Source: Cecembia calidifontis
GTDB lineage: Bacteria > Bacteroidota > Bacteroidia > Cytophagales > Cyclobacteriaceae
Direction of reading: 5' to 3'
Length of the DNA: 64,000 nucleotides
Assembly (NCBI RefSeq): GCF_004216715.1
Contig: NZ_SGXG01000001.1
Coordinates: 1-64,000 of the forward strand
Under the pieces are notes generated by a model. That model was not told the origin of the DNA. It saw nothing but the letters and a program-made list of their open reading frames with translations, and did not search any database. Numbering within the stretch: position 1 is the stretch's first letter; each line of letters starts with the position of its first letter. Below are positions 8,208 to 17,319 of the stretch, one piece after another. A program made the position numbers and the translations under genes.

Positions 8208-9212
8208 ATGATTTCTACTGACATTTGTATCATTGGGGCAGGACCGGTAGGCCTTTTTGCTGTATTTGAAGCTGGCTTATTGAAGATGCGTTGCCATCTG
8301 GTGGATTACTTGCCGCAAGTAGGTGGACAACTATCTGAAATTTATCCTCAGAAACCCATATATGACATCCCCGGATATCCTGAGATCAAAGCCCAGGAGT
8401 TGGTAGACAATCTGATGGAACAGATCAAACCGTTTCAGCCGACTTTCACTTTGGGGGAAAGAGTGGAGCACCTCAATAAGCAAGCAGATGGTTCCTACAT
8501 CGTGGTCACCAATGAAAATACACAAATCCATGCAAAAGTAATTGTTATAGCGGGTGGGCTGGGCGTATTTGAACCAAGGAAGCCGGCCCTGGAAAAACTG
8601 GATCATTTTGAGGGAAAAGGTGTTGCCTATATGGTGAAAAATCCGGAAACCTTCAGAAACAAGAAAGTTGTACTGGCAGGCGGAGGTGATTCTGCATTGG
8701 ACTGGACCATATATTTGGCCAATGTGGCAGAAAGGGTAACCTTAGTGCATAGAAATGAGACGTTCAGAGGTGCACCTGATTCAGCCGCCAAGGTTTTTGA
8801 TCTGGCCAACAATGGAAAAATTGACCTTATCCTATCAGCTAACCTGAAAGAACTTGGCGGAAACGGCAAACTGTCAAGTGTTACCCTCGAAGGAAAAAAC
8901 AAAGAAGAAATTGTCATTGATGCAGATTACCTGATCCCTTTGTTTGGACTGAGCCCAAAACTTGGCCCGATTGCAGACTGGGGATTGAGTATTGACAAAA
9001 ATGCCATAGAAGTGGACACCAGGGATTATTCCACTGGAGTAGAAAGGATTTACGCCATAGGCGATATCAATACCTATCCCGGAAAACTTAAGCTGATTTT
9101 ATGCGGATTCCATGAAGCTGCCATCATGATGCACTCTGCCTTCAAGTATGTGTACCCTGATCAAAAGCTAAGCTTCAAATACACCACTGTTAACGGAGTA
9201 AATGCATTTTAA
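8208..9212 (+). CDS. Ferredoxin--NADP+ reductase (thioredoxin-reductase-like)
   Basis: A 334-residue FAD flavoprotein that moves electrons between NADPH and ferredoxin or flavodoxin. FAD-binding GAGPVGLFAVFEAGL is at residue 8, the mid-protein NAD(P)H site is GGGDSALDWTIYLA, and the C-terminal FAD motif is YAIGDINTYPGK. The CxxC of true thioredoxin reductases is absent, as expected for TrxR-like FNR enzymes. The C-terminal extension (SFKYTTVNGV) is also typical of that class. The start at 8208 is supported by the promoter at 8149-8156 and by MISTDICIIGAGP being a normal N-terminus. The 2Fe-2S ferredoxin gene follows 14 bases later and is the probable redox partner. Confidence 0.9.
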   Translation: MISTDICIIGAGPVGLFAVFEAGLLKMRCHLVDYLPQVGGQLSEIYPQKPIYDIPGYPEIKAQELVDNLMEQIKPFQPTFTLGERVEHLNKQADGSYIVVTNENTQIHAKVIVIAGGLGVFEPRKPALEKLDHFEGKGVAYMVKNPETFRNKKVVLAGGGDSALDWTIYLANVAERVTLVHRNETFRGAPDSAAKVFDLANNGKIDLILSANLKELGGNGKLSSVTLEGKNKEEIVIDADYLIPLFGLSPKLGPIADWGLSIDKNAIEVDTRDYSTGVERIYAIGDINTYPGKLKLILCGFHEAAIMMHSAFKYVYPDQKLSFKYTTVNGVNAF

Positions 9213-9226
9213 TATACCTTTGCATC

Positions 9227-9547
9227 ATGGTAACATTTACAGTTGAAGATCATGACGGAAACCGTCAGACCGTAGAAGCTCCTGATGATATGGGCTTAAG
9301 CTTAATGGAAGTATTGAAAGCTTCCGAATACCCCGTTCTGGCTACTTGTGGAGGCATGGCACTCTGCGCTACCTGCCATGTAGAAATCTTAGAAGGAGAG
9401 GATGCATTGGGAGAGGCAACAGATGTAGAATTGGACCAATTGGAAAATCTTCCTGAGTATTTTCCGACCAGCAGGTTAGCCTGTCAGGTGAGGATAAGCC
9501 CATTACTTGAAGGGGCTGTAATAAAACTGAGAGGAGAAGATAATTAA
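9227..9547 (+). CDS. 2Fe-2S ferredoxin, adrenodoxin-like
   Basis: A 106-residue soluble electron carrier. The cluster ligands are three Cys in ATCGGMALCATCHVEI (C-x5-C-x2-C) plus the distant Cys in RLACQVRI, spacing typical of the plant/adrenodoxin [2Fe-2S] fold. The acidic segment EGEDALGEATDVELDQLENL probably docks to the reductase. It sits 14 bases after the ferredoxin reductase gene and ends at a strong terminator, forming a two-gene unit. A TACCTTTG lies just before the ATG but is too close to be a convincing promoter. Confidence 0.92.
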   Translation: MVTFTVEDHDGNRQTVEAPDDMGLSLMEVLKASEYPVLATCGGMALCATCHVEILEGEDALGEATDVELDQLENLPEYFPTSRLACQVRISPLLEGAVIKLRGEDN

Positions 9548-9548
9548 C

Positions 9549-9577
9549 AAAAAAAAGGCCTTTTCGGCCTTTTTTTT
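9549..9577. terminator. Bidirectional terminator between ferredoxin and antiporter genes
   Basis: AAGGCC / GGCCTT with a TTTTC loop, flanked by an A run on the left and a T run on the right, so it can end transcription from both converging genes. It overlaps the last bases of the antiporter gene. Confidence 0.85.
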
Positions 9578-11738
9578 ATTTCTTTTTGAACAACTGACCT
9601 ACCAATTGGGTGAAATTTTCCAAACTATCAACTCCGGACATGATAGGCTTAAGCAGGGGCGCACTACCGTAGGAATTCATATCCTTGTCGTCAAAATTGA
9701 ACTGCATGGGATAGATCAATACGTAGTTGTTCTGCATAAAATATTTGTTCAGGTACTTAGGAAGTTTTTCCATCTGACTTTCATAGGATGCCCCACTTTT
9801 TCTGCTCATCACGACCACAAGGGCATCGTTTTCTTTAAGGTCCTTTGCTAGGATTAAGAAATCTTCCCAGTCGGAAAACTCTAAAAAGTCCGCCTCTACA
9901 CTAAATTTTTTCTGTACCTGTTTGATATATTTAAGTGTCTCCTTTGATCCATAAAAAATAAGCTTTGCTCCCGTATTCCTTCCAATATTCCAAATCCTCA
10001 GCAACCAAAAGGCAAAACCCATTTCTTTTTCAGCATTCTGCGGTACTACTACCAAATATCTGGCAACCGTATTGAGTGGCTGCACGCTATTATAAATTAA
10101 GGCAGTTACATTGATTTTTCCCAGGATGCCTTCAGTAAGTTTCCCTAAAAACGATCCCGATATCCCTGCATCTTTATGGAGACCAAGGATGATATCCGTT
10201 GCCTTGTTTTCCTTTACTGCATTGGTAATCCCATTGATCACATTGGAATCGTACCGGATCAGTTCCGTAAGGTTATTGTCCGTTGCTGCGGCACAGATAC
10301 TGGCTTTTTCCAAAAGTTTTTTGGCATATTTCTCTTTGGAAGGGTCTTCAGAATCCGAAGGGATAATATTCAAAGCTATCAATGCGTCTTTTTGGGATTG
10401 CGTTTTAATGGTCACGCCCAAGTTGATCAATTCTGAAATGTTTTCAGGATAATTTACCGGGATGAGGATTTTTTCTTCCGTACTTTTTCCATCATTCTCA
10501 TCTTCTCCGTCTTCTTCTTCCAATGCTAATTTTGTAGCACCCTTTTGGGCCACAAAAGAAGCAATGGTACAGGTAACCAAAATCATCAAAATACTTCCGT
10601 TCAGCACACTTTCACTCAATAGCCTGATAGGAGTACCATCTTCGGCCTCTCCCAGAATGATATTATAACCCACCAATACCGCTGCAAGTGTGGCTGCTGC
10701 CTGGGCATTGCTCAACCCAAAAATCACATCCCTTTGTGCGGCGGAAAAATTAAATGTCTTTTGTGTCAGCAAAGCTGCCAGGTATTTGCACAATGTAGCC
10801 ACTACTGTCATTACCACTGCCACCTTGATGGTTTCTAAATCATTGAAGAAAACCCGGAAATCAATCAACATCCCTACTCCTATCAGGAAAAAGGGGATGA
10901 AAAGCGCATTCCCCACAAACTCGATCCTGTTCATCAACGGGGAAGTATGGGGGATCAGTTTATTTAATGCCAAACCCGCCAAGAAGGCCCCTATAATGGC
11001 CTCTACCCCTGCAGCTTCTGCCAGGAATGCCGCCAGAAAAACCAAAGCGAGCACAAAAATGTACTGTGAGATGTTGTCATCGAACCTTTTAAAAAACCAT
11101 CTCCCTAATATTGGAAAAATAAAACTTACGATGGCAGCAAAAATGATCAATGAAACAATCAACCTGATCCAAAAATCACTGGTAAGTTCCCCCACAGAAA
11201 CACCTACTACCACGGCAAGCACCAAGAGGGCAAGGGTATCCGTGATTACAGTTCCGCCCACTGCTATATTTACTGCTTTATTTTTTGCAATTCCCATCTT
11301 ACTGATGATAGGGTAAGCCAATAAAGTATGGGAAGCAAACATGGATGCCAGTAAAACTGAAGAAGGAAAAGAAAATTCCAAAAGATAAAACCCTGCCACT
11401 GTACCCACTATCATGGGAATCAGAAATGTGTAAAGGCCAAATATTATTGATTTATTACTGTTCTTTTTGAAATCAGCCATATCCACTTCCAACCCTGCCA
11501 AGAACATGATATACAAAAGACCTACGGTTCCAAAAAGAATTACACTGCTGTCCCTTTGCAAAAGATTAATCCCATTGGGCCCAATCACCGCACCGGCGAC
11601 AATTAAGCCTATCAATTGGGGGATTTTAATTCTGTTTAACAAAATGGGGGCAAAAAGTATAATAAATAGGATACTTGAAAAAATCAAAACCGGATTAGAC
11701 CAAGGTAAATTAAAGTTCAACTCCGCTAATAAAATCAT
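9576..11738 (-). CDS. CPA2-type Na+(K+)/H+ antiporter with C-terminal USP-like domain
   Basis: An inner-membrane antiporter of 720 residues. About the first 400 residues hold some twelve hydrophobic segments (for example PVLIFSSILFIILFAPILL, FIPFFLIGVGMLIDF) with the KefB/NapA-like core, including GLIVAGAVIGPNGI and a GAFLAGLALNK stretch. An acidic linker, LALEEEDGEDENDGK, follows, then a cytosolic region of about 300 residues resembling tandem universal-stress-protein domains (ILIPVNYPENI, YLVVVPQNAEKEMG). That module is usually regulatory. A -7-like TATCTTTG lies 20 bases before the ATG on the minus strand. The transported ion cannot be told from sequence. Confidence 0.85.
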   Translation of the reverse strand: MILLAELNFNLPWSNPVLIFSSILFIILFAPILLNRIKIPQLIGLIVAGAVIGPNGINLLQRDSSVILFGTVGLLYIMFLAGLEVDMADFKKNSNKSIIFGLYTFLIPMIVGTVAGFYLLEFSFPSSVLLASMFASHTLLAYPIISKMGIAKNKAVNIAVGGTVITDTLALLVLAVVVGVSVGELTSDFWIRLIVSLIIFAAIVSFIFPILGRWFFKRFDDNISQYIFVLALVFLAAFLAEAAGVEAIIGAFLAGLALNKLIPHTSPLMNRIEFVGNALFIPFFLIGVGMLIDFRVFFNDLETIKVAVVMTVVATLCKYLAALLTQKTFNFSAAQRDVIFGLSNAQAAATLAAVLVGYNIILGEAEDGTPIRLLSESVLNGSILMILVTCTIASFVAQKGATKLALEEEDGEDENDGKSTEEKILIPVNYPENISELINLGVTIKTQSQKDALIALNIIPSDSEDPSKEKYAKKLLEKASICAAATDNNLTELIRYDSNVINGITNAVKENKATDIILGLHKDAGISGSFLGKLTEGILGKINVTALIYNSVQPLNTVARYLVVVPQNAEKEMGFAFWLLRIWNIGRNTGAKLIFYGSKETLKYIKQVQKKFSVEADFLEFSDWEDFLILAKDLKENDALVVVMSRKSGASYESQMEKLPKYLNKYFMQNNYVLIYPMQFNFDDKDMNSYGSAPLLKPIMSGVDSLENFTQLVGQLFKKK

Positions 11739-11847
11739 TTTTCTAAGTTTAGTTTCTTCAAAGATAACCCAAAATCTTTTTCCTATTAATGAAAATGGGC
11801 TGAATTGAGTTCCAGCCCACTTAATAAATTAACTTGCTATTCGAAAA

Positions 11848-13968
11848 TCAAGCCTGCATCAATTTGGTTAAAATCTCAATGGCAGCCTTGGATATTACCG
11901 TACCGGGACCGAATACTGCCGCCACTCCGGAATCATAAAGAAAATCATAATCCTTTGGTGGGATTACCCCTCCTGCTATAACCATAATATCCTCCCTGCC
12001 AAGTTTTTTCAACTCCTCAATCAATGCCGGCACGAGTGTTTTATGCCCGGCAGCAAGAGAAGAAGCACCTACTATATGCACGTCATTTTCCACTGCCTGC
12101 ATGGCAACTTCCTCCGGGGTTTGGAAAAGCGGTCCTATATCCACATCAAATCCCAGATCAGCAAATCCGGTTGCAATCACTTTTGCCCCCCTGTCATGAC
12201 CATCCTGACCCATTTTGGCCACCATGATCCTTGGTCTTCTACCCTCTAATTCTGCAAAGCGGTCCGCCAATTCCCTGGCTTCCTTAAAGCTCTTATCGTC
12301 TTTGGCCTCTCCTGAATACACGCCTGATATAGATTTTACAGTGGCTTTATGTCTCCCAAATTCCTTTTCCATGGCAAAGGATATTTCTCCTAAAGTAGCT
12401 CTTTTTCTTGCTGCCTCCACCGCAAATTCCAACAAATTTCCCTTGCCGGTCCTTGCAGCCTCTGTTATCGCCCCCAATGCGGCTTCCACTTCCTTTTGAT
12501 TCCTGTTGGCTTTAAGTTGGTTCAATCTCTCAATCTGCTTCTCTCTCACCGCCTTATTGTCCACTTCAAGAATATCAAACGCCGCTTCCTCATCTGTTTG
12601 GTACCTATTTACCCCAACTATGATATCCTTCCCACTATCTATCCTTGCCTGTTTTCTGGCTGCCGCTTCTTCAATCCGCATTTTGGGAATTCCTGCCTCA
12701 ATTGCCTTTGCCATCCCACCAAGGCTTTCAACTTCTTGTATTAGTTCCCAGGCCTTTTTGGCCAATTGATCGGTAAGGTATTCCACATAAAACGAACCTC
12801 CCCAGGGATCAACTGTCTTGGTAATCCCGGTCTCTTCCTGAAGATAAAGCTGTGTGTTTCTTGCAATCCTGGCAGAAAAATCCGTAGGTAGGGCTATGGC
12901 TTCATCAAATGAATTGGTATGTAAAGACTGGGTATGCCCCAAGGCTGCCGCCATCGCTTCAACAGTGGTCCTTGTCACGTTATTGAACGCATCCTGCTCT
13001 GTCAGGGACCAACCGGATGTCTGACAGTGCGTTCTTAAAGCCAGAGATTTAGGATCCTTAGGATTAAACTGATTGACAATTTTAGACCAGATCAACCTAC
13101 CAGCTCGCATCTTGGCAATTTCCATAAAATGATTCATTCCTATTGCCCAAAAGAATGACAGCCTTGGGGCAAAATCATCTATGTCCAGACCCGCAGCAAT
13201 ACCTGCTCTCAAATATTCCAGCCCATCTGCCAAAGTATAAGCCAATTCAAGGTCAGCTGTTGCTCCTGCTTCCTGCATGTGGTAACCGGAAATAGAAATG
13301 GAATTGAACTTTGGCATGTGTCGTGAAGTAAACTCAAAAATATCGGCTATGATCTTCATGGATGGCTGGGGTGGATAAATGTAGGTATTCCTCACCATGA
13401 ATTCTTTCAGGATGTCATTTTGTATCGTACCGCTCAACTGATCCGCTTTGACCCCTTGTTCTTCGGCTGCCACAATATAAAAAGCCAAAATAGGAATCAC
13501 CGCACCGTTCATGGTCATGGAAACAGACATCTGATCAAGTGGGATCCCATCAAACAGGACCTTCATATCCAAAATGGAATCTATAGCCACACCTGCTTTG
13601 CCCACATCCCCTACTACCCTGGGATGGTCGGAATCATAGCCCCTGTGGGTAGCCAGGTCAAAAGCCACCGAGAGGCCCTTTTGACCGGCGGCGAGGTTTC
13701 TTCTATAAAATGCATTGGACTCCTCCGCAGTAGAAAAACCTGCATATTGACGGATTGTCCAAGGCCGCATAACATACATGGTACTGTACGGTCCCCTCAG
13801 ATAAGGAGGTATTCCCGCTACATAAGCCAAATGGGAAAATCCCTTTGTGATTTCCTTTGAAAACACAGAAGGTACAGGAATCTTTTCAGCTGTTTCCCAA
13901 ATCTCAGATGCTACATTGTCAGGCTGGGATGTGTTTGAAAATTTCAATTGCTTTATATCGGGTCTCAT
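11848..13968 (-). CDS. mutB: Methylmalonyl-CoA mutase large (catalytic) subunit
   Basis: Adenosylcobalamin-dependent interconversion of methylmalonyl-CoA and succinyl-CoA in propionate and odd-chain metabolism. The 706-residue protein has the substrate barrel first (RGPYSTMYVMRPWTIRQYAG, SVSMTMNGAVIPILAF, TVDPWGGSFYVEYLT). The C-terminal B12-binding domain follows, with GQDGHDRGAKV carrying the cobalt-ligating His, then VHIVGASSLAAGHK and VIAGGVIPPKD. Its ATG overlaps the TGA of mutA (ATGA), so the two subunits are translationally coupled. The GTPase chaperone MeaB is encoded 5 kb away at 18819-19823. Confidence 0.96.
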   Translation of the reverse strand: MRPDIKQLKFSNTSQPDNVASEIWETAEKIPVPSVFSKEITKGFSHLAYVAGIPPYLRGPYSTMYVMRPWTIRQYAGFSTAEESNAFYRRNLAAGQKGLSVAFDLATHRGYDSDHPRVVGDVGKAGVAIDSILDMKVLFDGIPLDQMSVSMTMNGAVIPILAFYIVAAEEQGVKADQLSGTIQNDILKEFMVRNTYIYPPQPSMKIIADIFEFTSRHMPKFNSISISGYHMQEAGATADLELAYTLADGLEYLRAGIAAGLDIDDFAPRLSFFWAIGMNHFMEIAKMRAGRLIWSKIVNQFNPKDPKSLALRTHCQTSGWSLTEQDAFNNVTRTTVEAMAAALGHTQSLHTNSFDEAIALPTDFSARIARNTQLYLQEETGITKTVDPWGGSFYVEYLTDQLAKKAWELIQEVESLGGMAKAIEAGIPKMRIEEAAARKQARIDSGKDIIVGVNRYQTDEEAAFDILEVDNKAVREKQIERLNQLKANRNQKEVEAALGAITEAARTGKGNLLEFAVEAARKRATLGEISFAMEKEFGRHKATVKSISGVYSGEAKDDKSFKEARELADRFAELEGRRPRIMVAKMGQDGHDRGAKVIATGFADLGFDVDIGPLFQTPEEVAMQAVENDVHIVGASSLAAGHKTLVPALIEELKKLGREDIMVIAGGVIPPKDYDFLYDSGVAAVFGPGTVISKAAIEILTKLMQA

Positions 13969-15392
13969 GCTACAGTTTCATTTTTTGACTCCAAAAGATC
14001 AGTTTCTCTACCAGCAAACAGTTGCCAGGGCAACTCTTCCACCTTTTCAGACAAAGTAAATTTTGCCTTTTCTTCCTTCAATTGGTATTTGTTCGCACCA
14101 ATTTTAGATTTTTGAAGCTCAAGAATATCGCTTTGGCGTTTTTTACGGGTGGATTTCACTTCCTCCTGAATCAATTGGTCTTTGTATAATTTCCACCAAC
14201 CTCCACTGGCTTCCACATTTTCTAAACTTTCTTTTGTTCTGTCCAAAAGAATGCCTGTAAGGTTTTCTATGAAATAACTTCCTGCTACAGGATCCAGTAC
14301 CTTATCAAGGTAGCTTTCCTCCCTAAGGATATTGGAAATATTCCTGGCCATTCTTCTGGAAAAAGAGTCTGGACCAGATAAAACCTCGTCATGAGGTCTT
14401 ACCCAAAGCACATTACAACCCCCTAAAATGGCAGACATGGCCTCGGTCGTATTCCTCAACATATTCGTATAAACATCCATTCGGGATTTGGTCCAATTGC
14501 TTGTCTGGCAAAACACTTGGATATTCTCAGGCAAAACTTCAACCTGATAGAGCTCACCAAGACTTTGAAAAAAAATACGGCCCGCCCTGATTTTACTTAT
14601 TTCTTCAAAATAATCTGAACCTACAGAAAACCTAAGCATTGCCTTTTCAAAAACCTTTTGAGCAGGAACACCGGCTTTTCCAAGATGGTCCAGCAATTCC
14701 ACAATTGAAGCAAAACCGAATTTTAACTCCTGAATTGCAGTGGCACCAGCTTCATGGTAACAGGAAAAATCGATGCAGCAGGCTTTGAAAGCAGGGAAAG
14801 GTTCCAGTTTATCAATCAACATAGCCAATTCCTGGGAAATAACTTCCATTTCCGATTCCTCATGAAAAAGCCGGGTCATGCCATCCCAAAGGACTCCTCC
14901 CTGAAGTTGATCTGAACCCCAGTCTTTTCTACCGAACCAATCCAAAAATGGAGCAAGAACAACACTTGGGGATCCGCTTGATAGAACAAGAAATATCTGG
15001 ATATAAGGCAGTTCAACCCCTTTGAGCAATTGATTAAAGTCCTCTTTACCTGACACTTCCAGTACAAGGGCATCACAACCATTTTGTAAGGCATCCAAAA
15101 TTAGTGCATTGCCTTTATTTTGGTCTTCAATTCCTACATGAAAAACATTGGACCATATCCGGGGAGACAATCCAGGTATCTCTGATGGAGGATGAATTTT
15201 GTTATGATATGCTTCAAGAAAAGCAAGGGTTTCAAGATCTTCTTCCGTATAAAAAGGCATGATTTCCAACCCACCTGCTGTTTTGGACACCAAATGCGTT
15301 GTGAAATCTTTGCCTTTAAGATCAGCAATGGCCTGTTGAATCCATTGTTCTTTGGTGACAGGACCAAATTCCTCAAAAAGCTTATTTTCCAT
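13965..15392 (-). CDS. mutA: Methylmalonyl-CoA mutase small subunit
   Basis: The non-catalytic partner of the MutB subunit in the heterodimeric mutase. The 475-residue product shares the barrel fold (VFCQTSNWTKSRMDVYTNML, LDPVAGSYFIENLTG). It ends soon after that domain, so the B12-binding-like C-terminal domain of longer MutA proteins seems absent. The ATG at 15392 (MENKLFEEFGPV) is chosen. A longer frame to 15521 exists, but its start would lie upstream of the promoter-like TATTTTTG at 15477-15484 and adds an atypical N-terminus. It overlaps mutB by four bases. Confidence 0.92.
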   Translation of the reverse strand: MENKLFEEFGPVTKEQWIQQAIADLKGKDFTTHLVSKTAGGLEIMPFYTEEDLETLAFLEAYHNKIHPPSEIPGLSPRIWSNVFHVGIEDQNKGNALILDALQNGCDALVLEVSGKEDFNQLLKGVELPYIQIFLVLSSGSPSVVLAPFLDWFGRKDWGSDQLQGGVLWDGMTRLFHEESEMEVISQELAMLIDKLEPFPAFKACCIDFSCYHEAGATAIQELKFGFASIVELLDHLGKAGVPAQKVFEKAMLRFSVGSDYFEEISKIRAGRIFFQSLGELYQVEVLPENIQVFCQTSNWTKSRMDVYTNMLRNTTEAMSAILGGCNVLWVRPHDEVLSGPDSFSRRMARNISNILREESYLDKVLDPVAGSYFIENLTGILLDRTKESLENVEASGGWWKLYKDQLIQEEVKSTRKKRQSDILELQKSKIGANKYQLKEEKAKFTLSEKVEELPWQLFAGRETDLLESKNETVA

Positions 15393-15476
15393 ATTGGGTT
15401 TATATTGATTGATAAAAAACAACTTCCTTTGACCCATTATACTGTTGAAATGGGATTTGAAAGCTATCTTTAGCCC

Positions 15477-15484
15477 CAAAAATA
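15477..15484 (-). promoter_or_regulatory. -7 element upstream of mutA-mutB
   Basis: TATTTTTG on the minus strand fits TAnnTTTG and would give an untranslated leader of about 80 bases before the mutA ATG. No clear TTTG lies 19 bases upstream, so it is a weak call. Confidence 0.4.
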
Positions 15485-15529
15485 AGAGGTAGATATCTGA
15501 AAACCCATTAAAAGACCTCAAATTGAAAA

Positions 15530-16282
15530 ATGCTTAAAAATAAAATTTTCAAAATTCCAGTTTTCGCGGCAGTCCTTTTCCTTCTGTACGCTTGCGCCCC
15601 TGCCCTAGTAAAAACCGGAGAAGCCCAATTTTTCAGCCTTGACTCGGAAGTTCCTGCAGATCCGATTACCCAAAAATTCATCCAGCCTTTCAAAGAAAAC
15701 CTAGAAAAAGAAATGAACACGGTCATAGGCAGAACCACAGAGGCTATCTTGAAAAACGGAAATGGCGAGACAGCCATCGGTAATCTGGTGGCTGATTTTC
15801 AGAAAGAGTTTGCAGAGAATTTACTTGGTTACCCCATTGATATTTCCATTATCAACAACGGAGGAATACGAAACACCCTGCCCAAGGGAAACATTACCTT
15901 AGGCAACATCTATGAATTATCTCCTTTTGATAATTACCTCCAAATTCTGGAATTAGACCATCGAGAGCTTATTGCTCTCGCGGAGTTTGCTGTCTCCAGA
16001 AAAATACTTGGAATTTCAGGAATGACAATTCATGCCCAAGATGGAAAAATCCTCGAATTGAAAATAAATGGAGAAGAAGTAAATCCTGCAAAAAAATATA
16101 TTTTGGCCGTGAACGATTACCTTGCAAATGGCGGGGACGGCATGGGGTTTCTCTCGGAAATTCCCAGAAAAGCTGAGACCGATTACCTGCTCCGGGAAAT
16201 CCTTATAGATAGGATTAAAGCAAAAACGGCATCCGGGTTGAATATCGAAGCTAAGGTTGAAGGAAGACAAAAATTTGATTGA
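15530..16282 (+). CDS. 5'-nucleotidase C-terminal-domain lipoprotein
   Basis: A 250-residue lipoprotein (lipobox LLYAC, Cys at about residue 22) that corresponds to the C-terminal, substrate-binding domain of UshA-type 5'-nucleotidases. Recognisable blocks are TAIGNLVADFQKEF, IINNGGIRNTLPKGNITLGN, ELSPFDNYL and VNDYLANGGDGM. The metallophosphoesterase half is encoded separately by the next gene, whose ATG begins two bases after this stop codon. The pair therefore probably forms a two-chain periplasmic nucleotidase. The gene order is the reverse of the domain order in one-chain UshA. Hydrolysis of nucleotides is inferred from the family. Confidence 0.87.
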   Translation: MLKNKIFKIPVFAAVLFLLYACAPALVKTGEAQFFSLDSEVPADPITQKFIQPFKENLEKEMNTVIGRTTEAILKNGNGETAIGNLVADFQKEFAENLLGYPIDISIINNGGIRNTLPKGNITLGNIYELSPFDNYLQILELDHRELIALAEFAVSRKILGISGMTIHAQDGKILELKINGEEVNPAKKYILAVNDYLANGGDGMGFLSEIPRKAETDYLLREILIDRIKAKTASGLNIEAKVEGRQKFD

Positions 16283-16283
16283 A

Positions 16284-17198
16284 ATGAAAAGAAGGGATTT
16301 TATTAAAAGCAGCTTACTTACAGGAGCAGCTTTAAGTTTTGGCAGCCCACTTTTGGCAGATGAGATGCTTTCAAAAAAAGGAAAAAGAATCAGCATCCTT
16401 CATACCAATGACATGCATTCCCGGATTGAACCTTTTCCCAATGACGGCAGCCGAAATGCAAATCAGGGCGGGATGATCAAACTGGCTTCCTTGGTATCAA
16501 AATTTAGAAACGAGGAGGAAAATATGCTATTATTGGATGCCGGGGATGTATTTCAGGGTACGCCTTACTTCAATTTTTATGGAGGGGAACTTGAATTTAA
16601 GCTCATGAGCCAAATGGGCTTTGATGCCTCCACCCTTGGAAATCATGAGTTTGACAATGGGCTCCAAGGCCTGTATGAGCAACTTCCGCACGCATCTTTT
16701 CCCCACATCTGCTCCAACTATGATTTTTCCAACACCTTGATGAAAGACGCCACCATACCTTATAAGATTTTCAAAAAATCAGGTTTACGAATCGGGGTAT
16801 TTGGGCTTGGAATAGAATTGGAAGGTTTGGTCGGAAAAAAGAATTATGAAAACACACAATACCTTGATCCTGTTGGTGTAGCGAAGGAAATGGTCCAAGA
16901 ATTAAAGGCAAAAAAATCAGATCTGATCATATGCCTTTCGCACTTGGGTTATGCTTATCGGGGGACAAAAATCGATGATCTCAAATTGGCAGCAGCTGTG
17001 AATGAAATTGATTTGATCATAGGAGGTCATACACATACCTTTTTGGATGAGCCTACCCAAATCAAAAATACAGAAGGCCACACCACAATTATACATCAGG
17101 TGGGAACGGGCGCATTGCGATTAGGGAAAGTAGATTTTGTATTCACTAAAGAGAACAAAATTAATTTTGCCAGCGCAAAAAGTTTACCGATTTATTAG
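16284..17198 (+). CDS. 5'-nucleotidase metallophosphoesterase domain, Tat-type signal
   Basis: A 304-residue calcineurin-like phosphoesterase, the catalytic half of a split 5'-nucleotidase. Dimetal-site motifs in order: ILHTNDMHSR, LLLDAGDVFQGTPYF, TLGNHEFDNG, ICLSHLGYA and IIGGHTHTFLD. The N-terminus MKRRDFIKSSLLTGAALSFG has a Tat-like RRDF motif before the hydrophobic core, suggesting folded export. The ATG at 16284 is preferred to an upstream in-frame start at 16257 that would overlap the previous gene and spoil the signal peptide. It is translated right after the C-terminal-domain lipoprotein, which may anchor it to the membrane. Confidence 0.9.
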   Translation: MKRRDFIKSSLLTGAALSFGSPLLADEMLSKKGKRISILHTNDMHSRIEPFPNDGSRNANQGGMIKLASLVSKFRNEEENMLLLDAGDVFQGTPYFNFYGGELEFKLMSQMGFDASTLGNHEFDNGLQGLYEQLPHASFPHICSNYDFSNTLMKDATIPYKIFKKSGLRIGVFGLGIELEGLVGKKNYENTQYLDPVGVAKEMVQELKAKKSDLIICLSHLGYAYRGTKIDDLKLAAAVNEIDLIIGGHTHTFLDEPTQIKNTEGHTTIIHQVGTGALRLGKVDFVFTKENKINFASAKSLPIY

Positions 17199-17319
17199 AA
17201 AGTCAAGCAGTTTTTGATTTTTTATTTAAATTTATTTTCCCCAAATTTGATGCCCTCCAAAAAGGCAGGGAATCAGCTAAATCTACAATTCTTTCGCTTG
17301 GATAATTATTGAGTACTAA

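Noticed and set aside
9215..9222. TACCTTTG as a separate ferredoxin promoter
   Set aside because: It lies four bases before the ATG, so the start site would fall inside the gene, and no -33 element is present; read-through from the reductase gene is simpler.
10690..11316. 208-codon plus-strand frame opposite the antiporter gene
   Set aside because: Antisense shadow of the membrane-helix codons; the minus-strand antiporter is unambiguous.
17199..17319. Replication origin upstream of dnaA
   Set aside because: No cluster of TTATCCACA-like boxes is visible in the 121 bases; oriC cannot be claimed.
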